A stretch of 64,000 nucleotides of DNA, from positions 24,430-88,429 of the forward strand of contig RBZT01000794.1 in NCBI GenBank assembly GCA_003693705.1. Direction: 5' to 3'. Position numbers and translations under genes: made by a program. Every line of letters starts with the position of its first letter. Position 1 is the stretch's first letter. Shown piece after piece: positions 60,848 through 64,000 of this stretch. The notes beneath the pieces were generated by a model. It made no database searches. It saw nothing but the letters and a program-made list of their open reading frames with translations, and had not been told where the DNA came from. This DNA is from Polymyxa betae (lineage: Eukaryota > Endomyxa > Phytomyxea > Plasmodiophorida > Plasmodiophoridae).

Positions 60848-63645
60848 TTGCCAGTCGATATTTGCAAGAAGATCATCAGTGTCTGCCGAATATACTTCGA
60901 TTTAATACACGAACTTGACGACAACTTGCAACTGTTAGATAAAACTGGTCATGAAATCGACAACGAACTACAGCTTAGTCCTAATGATGGTCCTTTCCAA
61001 CTTCAGGTTAAACGTAAGCTTTCGTTTTGTGATTTTGTCCATCATTATTTTGTTGTTGGTCATTATTGTCGAATAGATGCTGATGAGAAGCGTTCACCGT
61101 TCCAGCTCCGCGGTCATCGCCTGCTTGATTACTTTCGAGCACAAACTGGGACTTTATATAGGAACGATGTGATCGTTCGTTCCCCTGATGCGAACGACAT
61201 TCGCAGAGCCTTTTCATTGTGTCGATGGAGGGCTATCTACAGAAAAGTGGCGCTTGAACAAAAACATCTATTCGATGATGAAGATTCATTGCAAACATTG
61301 CTGAATGAGCTTAATGTTTCGGTTCTCGATGAGCTTGAAGCTCTGGATATTGATGACAGCCTGGGCGAAGCTCTCTCCGGCAGCGACCTTTTCCAGCTTC
61401 TTGATCGGCGAGGTTTGTTTCCTTTCTGTTTAAAATGTTGCATTGCTTCTGACTGATCGTCTATCTGTCAGATTCTCAAAACAACGAAGACGACAAGGAT
61501 CTCTATCAGTATGCAATGTTCTGGCTCCGTCAAAATATACCCTTCTTCACTTTTTCTAGCAATAGCAAGGTGGAATTTCAGTTCCATTTGTTCTGGAAAG
61601 ATATCCTCCAAGCAACTATTGCATTGCCGCAGCTTTCTCCATTGAAGCTGTATGTAGAGTATCAAATTACACGAGTTGTCGAAGGATACAAGAAGGTGCA
61701 GTTTATTGATTTTGTCGTGTTCTTCGAGGAATGCAAGAGCCCGTTTGCTGTCCTGTTTGTTGAATTGGCCGGTTCCGTCATTGCGCCTTCTGATGATCAC
61801 AAGGATTTTCAGAAACTGATTAGCGCGAGTGTCATTTATCTTTCAGATATCTGTGGTAATGACTGTTCTGCTTTTCATCATATCAAAGTAAATTTGACTC
61901 GTCCCATCTGTTTACAGTGAAGTTGACGAACCTGAATCCACCAAAGACAACAAGCGAACTTTCCCAGTTGCGTGTGTTTGGCATCTTTATGACCAGATTC
62001 GCTTTTGATCTCGTTGTCGTCCGTCCAATTTTCGACAATGAAGATGTTACCTCCATGGCTTTCGTTGTGGAGACGGATAGAACAAAGCGATGTTTTATCG
62101 ACCATGATAAGAAGATTTCCCAGGGCGACGATATTACTCAGAGTTCCGAATCCTTACGCGGTGAGGACACGCAGCTGGGATTTGACGTCGTCATCGTAAA
62201 ACTTGTTTACAGAATCCGGGCGGGGTGGAGCCGAAGAAGAGCTGTTGGACCAGGCTTTTCATGAGGATAGCAACCGGCCCATTCAGCAGGATGATGAAAT
62301 TCTTGGTATCTCCGAGATAGAGACTGTTTCGGACATGAGCGAGCTTAGGAACGATCAATTGCAGCACCGAATTTATGCTGCTTTGAAAGGGGTGGACTTC
62401 GCTGATCTTAAACCATTGTTCAAGTTCGGCATGATGATTCGACATTACTGCGAGGATGTGAAGGATTGGTTTGACGAGGAAAATTTGGATGGCTTGTCGA
62501 AGATTGCAATGCAAATTCCGGAACCTGCGTCTAGCCGAGCTTCGGCGTCCCAGGCGACACCTGCCAAGGTCAGACCCCGTTCTGGGCAACAGTCTCGCCG
62601 TTCCACTCAATCGGGAGCTTCTGGTCGACAAGCATCGTCTCGGTCTGGCATTCATCAGGCCCTCGATTCAATCAAGGCCTACAATATCGCGACAGTCTAT
62701 GACTGTGAAGGCGCTCTAGTGATCTCGTTCGAATCGGATCAATGTGATGCGGTTCGAGTTCTGAAAAGAAATACTCGCAGATCAGCAAAGAACGAAATTG
62801 AGATAACTCGCAGTTTGCACGACTATCGATTCGTTCCATTCGTGTATTCGAGTGTTTGGGATGAGAAAAATGCTCATGGCACCATTATTGCAGAACAACT
62901 GGCCCGCGTGAATCCCAATAGTGGACTTGACATTCTGTCTCGTTTCGCTGATCATCTTCATTTTATGCATGACCTCATTGAATCAGTGCAGTATTTGCAC
63001 TCGCTACGTATCCTTCATCGGGATATCAGCCCGGGCAATGCCATGTATTCGACCAGGGATGGGCGCTACAAACTATTGGATTTCGAATCGGCCGTCTTCT
63101 TGCCAGATAATCAAAACGTTCATGTGGACGAGGCCTCTATCGGGACCAAACAGTATGTGGATCCGTATGTCCACAAGACTCATGAGTACTCTTTCGTTAG
63201 CGACTGGTACAGTCTCGGTTTTGTATGTTTTCAGCGGGCCGTGTATGACACCAGCCCGGAAATGGATTCCTATCAATCAGATAGTGATTTGAACACTATC
63301 TATGATCGCGTCTGCAACGTTGCGTCAAGTATGATGCATTTTAGAAAAAAGCCGATGCTGGAGCCCCACAAGTTATTGCTTGAGATCGCATCGATTCGAC
63401 ATCAACTCCAAACTGTTCAAGATTGTCGGAAGAATATCCCGATTGGCAATGTAAGCAAATACCAGCCTTCCTCAGATCCGTCCAGATCTGCGCTGTGTAA
63501 GCAGCAGATGGCTGATTTGCAACCTGCAACCAAGCGACCTTGTGCTGTCGGTCAGTGGACCTTAACTTCCTCATCAAGATCGTCTGATACTACATCAGTA
63601 AACTTCAAACAACTCTCTTTATTCCAATGCAAACCCGTTCTATAG
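60848..63645 (+). CDS. FunK1/Crinkler-D2-like protein kinase, array copy C
   Basis: The only copy with a kinase. Exons join in frame across introns 61413-61471, 61856-61917 and 62161-62212; the 5' exon start is unresolved (60848 is where the conserved frame opens). The N-terminal region has LDKTGHEIDNELQLSPNDGP and FDDEDSLQTLLNELNVSVLD; the middle has KVEFQFHLFWKDILQATIA and KKVQFIDFVVFFEECKSPF. The kinase has DAVRVLKRNTRRSAKNEIEI (beta-3 Lys, helix-C Glu), LHSLRILHRDISPGNAMYS (catalytic Asp) and YKLLDFESAVFL (DFE instead of DFG), then IGTKQYVDPYVH and SDWYSLGFVCF. HRDIS-x-GN with a non-DFG motif is typical of fungal FunK1 and Crinkler-D2 kinases. A signal peptide is not visible. Confidence 0.75.
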
Positions 63646-64000
63646 CATTGTCCTGTATGATCTTCGCCTCGGATTTCTCCACTTCTGTGGATTTAAAGAA
63701 TAAAATGAAACAATTCCTGTTGTTGATTAAGATGGCATATAGGAAAACCCACCAACAGCCCCTCATAGCGAAACAAACCAAGATGTATCAGAAAGGAACC
63801 TGATGAATAGAAACGAATTGGAATTGTGTCGGAAAGTCGCAAATCTTTACAATAATTCCGACTTTCCGACATCATTATTTACAGCGCAGGTCGACACCCA
63901 TATCAATTTAACAGGTATTAATAAAAGCAGGCCTGCGCAGTTCCGGGTATTTTTAAGGGGTTTTTAGGGTTCTTTTTATTGTTCGCCGATTAAAGTGGAA
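63646..64000 (+). other. 3' flank, no gene recognised
   Basis: AT-rich sequence downstream of the kinase gene with a TGCGCAG motif at ~63935 and a TTTTAGGG-like telomere-type run at ~63960. Short minus-strand ORF (63693-63875) is unsupported. Confidence 0.5.

Overview
The window is nuclear DNA of a eukaryote with very compact genes. Most introns are 39-60 nt with GT..AG ends and a CTAAC/CTGAC-like branch site. Neighbouring genes lie tail-to-tail with as few as 6 or 30 bp between stop codons. Gene content (mitochondrial complex I assembly factor, COX10, MPP-alpha, Tah18/NDOR1, Prp2/DHX16, Dbl-type RhoGEF, CaMKK-like kinase) and a FunK1/Crinkler-D2-like kinase suggest an opisthokont microbe, possibly an early-diverging fungus or relative (chytrid, rozellid or aphelid grade). 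That placement is inference; no rRNA or other marker settles it. Telomere-like TTTAGGG/TTAGGG stretches occur inside some introns.

Layout. 1-19.5 kb is a dense housekeeping block: 60S uL5 (3' end), BolA, a SUMO-like/coiled-coil protein, NDUFAF2, an RNA-ligase-like nucleotidyltransferase, a DH-PH RhoGEF, an ILEI/FAM3-domain protein with an ankyrin-like tail, a CaMKK/LKB1-like kinase, an unknown protein, COX10, GPKOW/Spp2, NDOR1/Tah18 and DHX16/Prp2. GPKOW/Spp2 and Prp2 are known partners in splicing and lie only 2 kb apart. 19.5-30.5 kb is a transposon graveyard: MULE and Helitron fragments, a 2.04-kb pogo/Tc1-like element with 28-bp inverted repeats, degenerate gag-like sequence carrying a 368-bp TRIM element with a 5-bp target duplication, and a second gag with a zinc knuckle.

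30.5-45.4 kb is a second gene block: a SANT (ELM2/SANT-like) protein, a membrane prolyl 4-hydroxylase fused to a VHL-like beta domain, a multicopper-oxidase-fold protein whose copper ligands are lost, a GRAM-domain protein, a multi-pass membrane protein, polyubiquitin (6 repeats), MPP-alpha, a tensin/auxilin-type phosphatase-C2 protein and V-ATPase subunit F. 45.4-57.5 kb is again accessory: tandem repeats, one unknown gene, a PIF/Harbinger remnant, a pair of Cys-rich ORFs next to a Crypton tyrosine recombinase, a Ty3/gypsy chromodomain pol, and an inverted-repeat (MITE-like) family.

57.9-63.65 kb is a tandem array of three copies of one multi-exon gene. Only the third keeps a protein kinase domain; the first two share the same 1.58-kb deletion that removes it exactly. 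The most unusual observations are the VHL-prolyl hydroxylase fusion (with an 11-nt microexon carrying the iron-binding His), the kinase-less paralogue array, the copper-less laccase fold, and the Cys-rich ORF pair abutting the Crypton.
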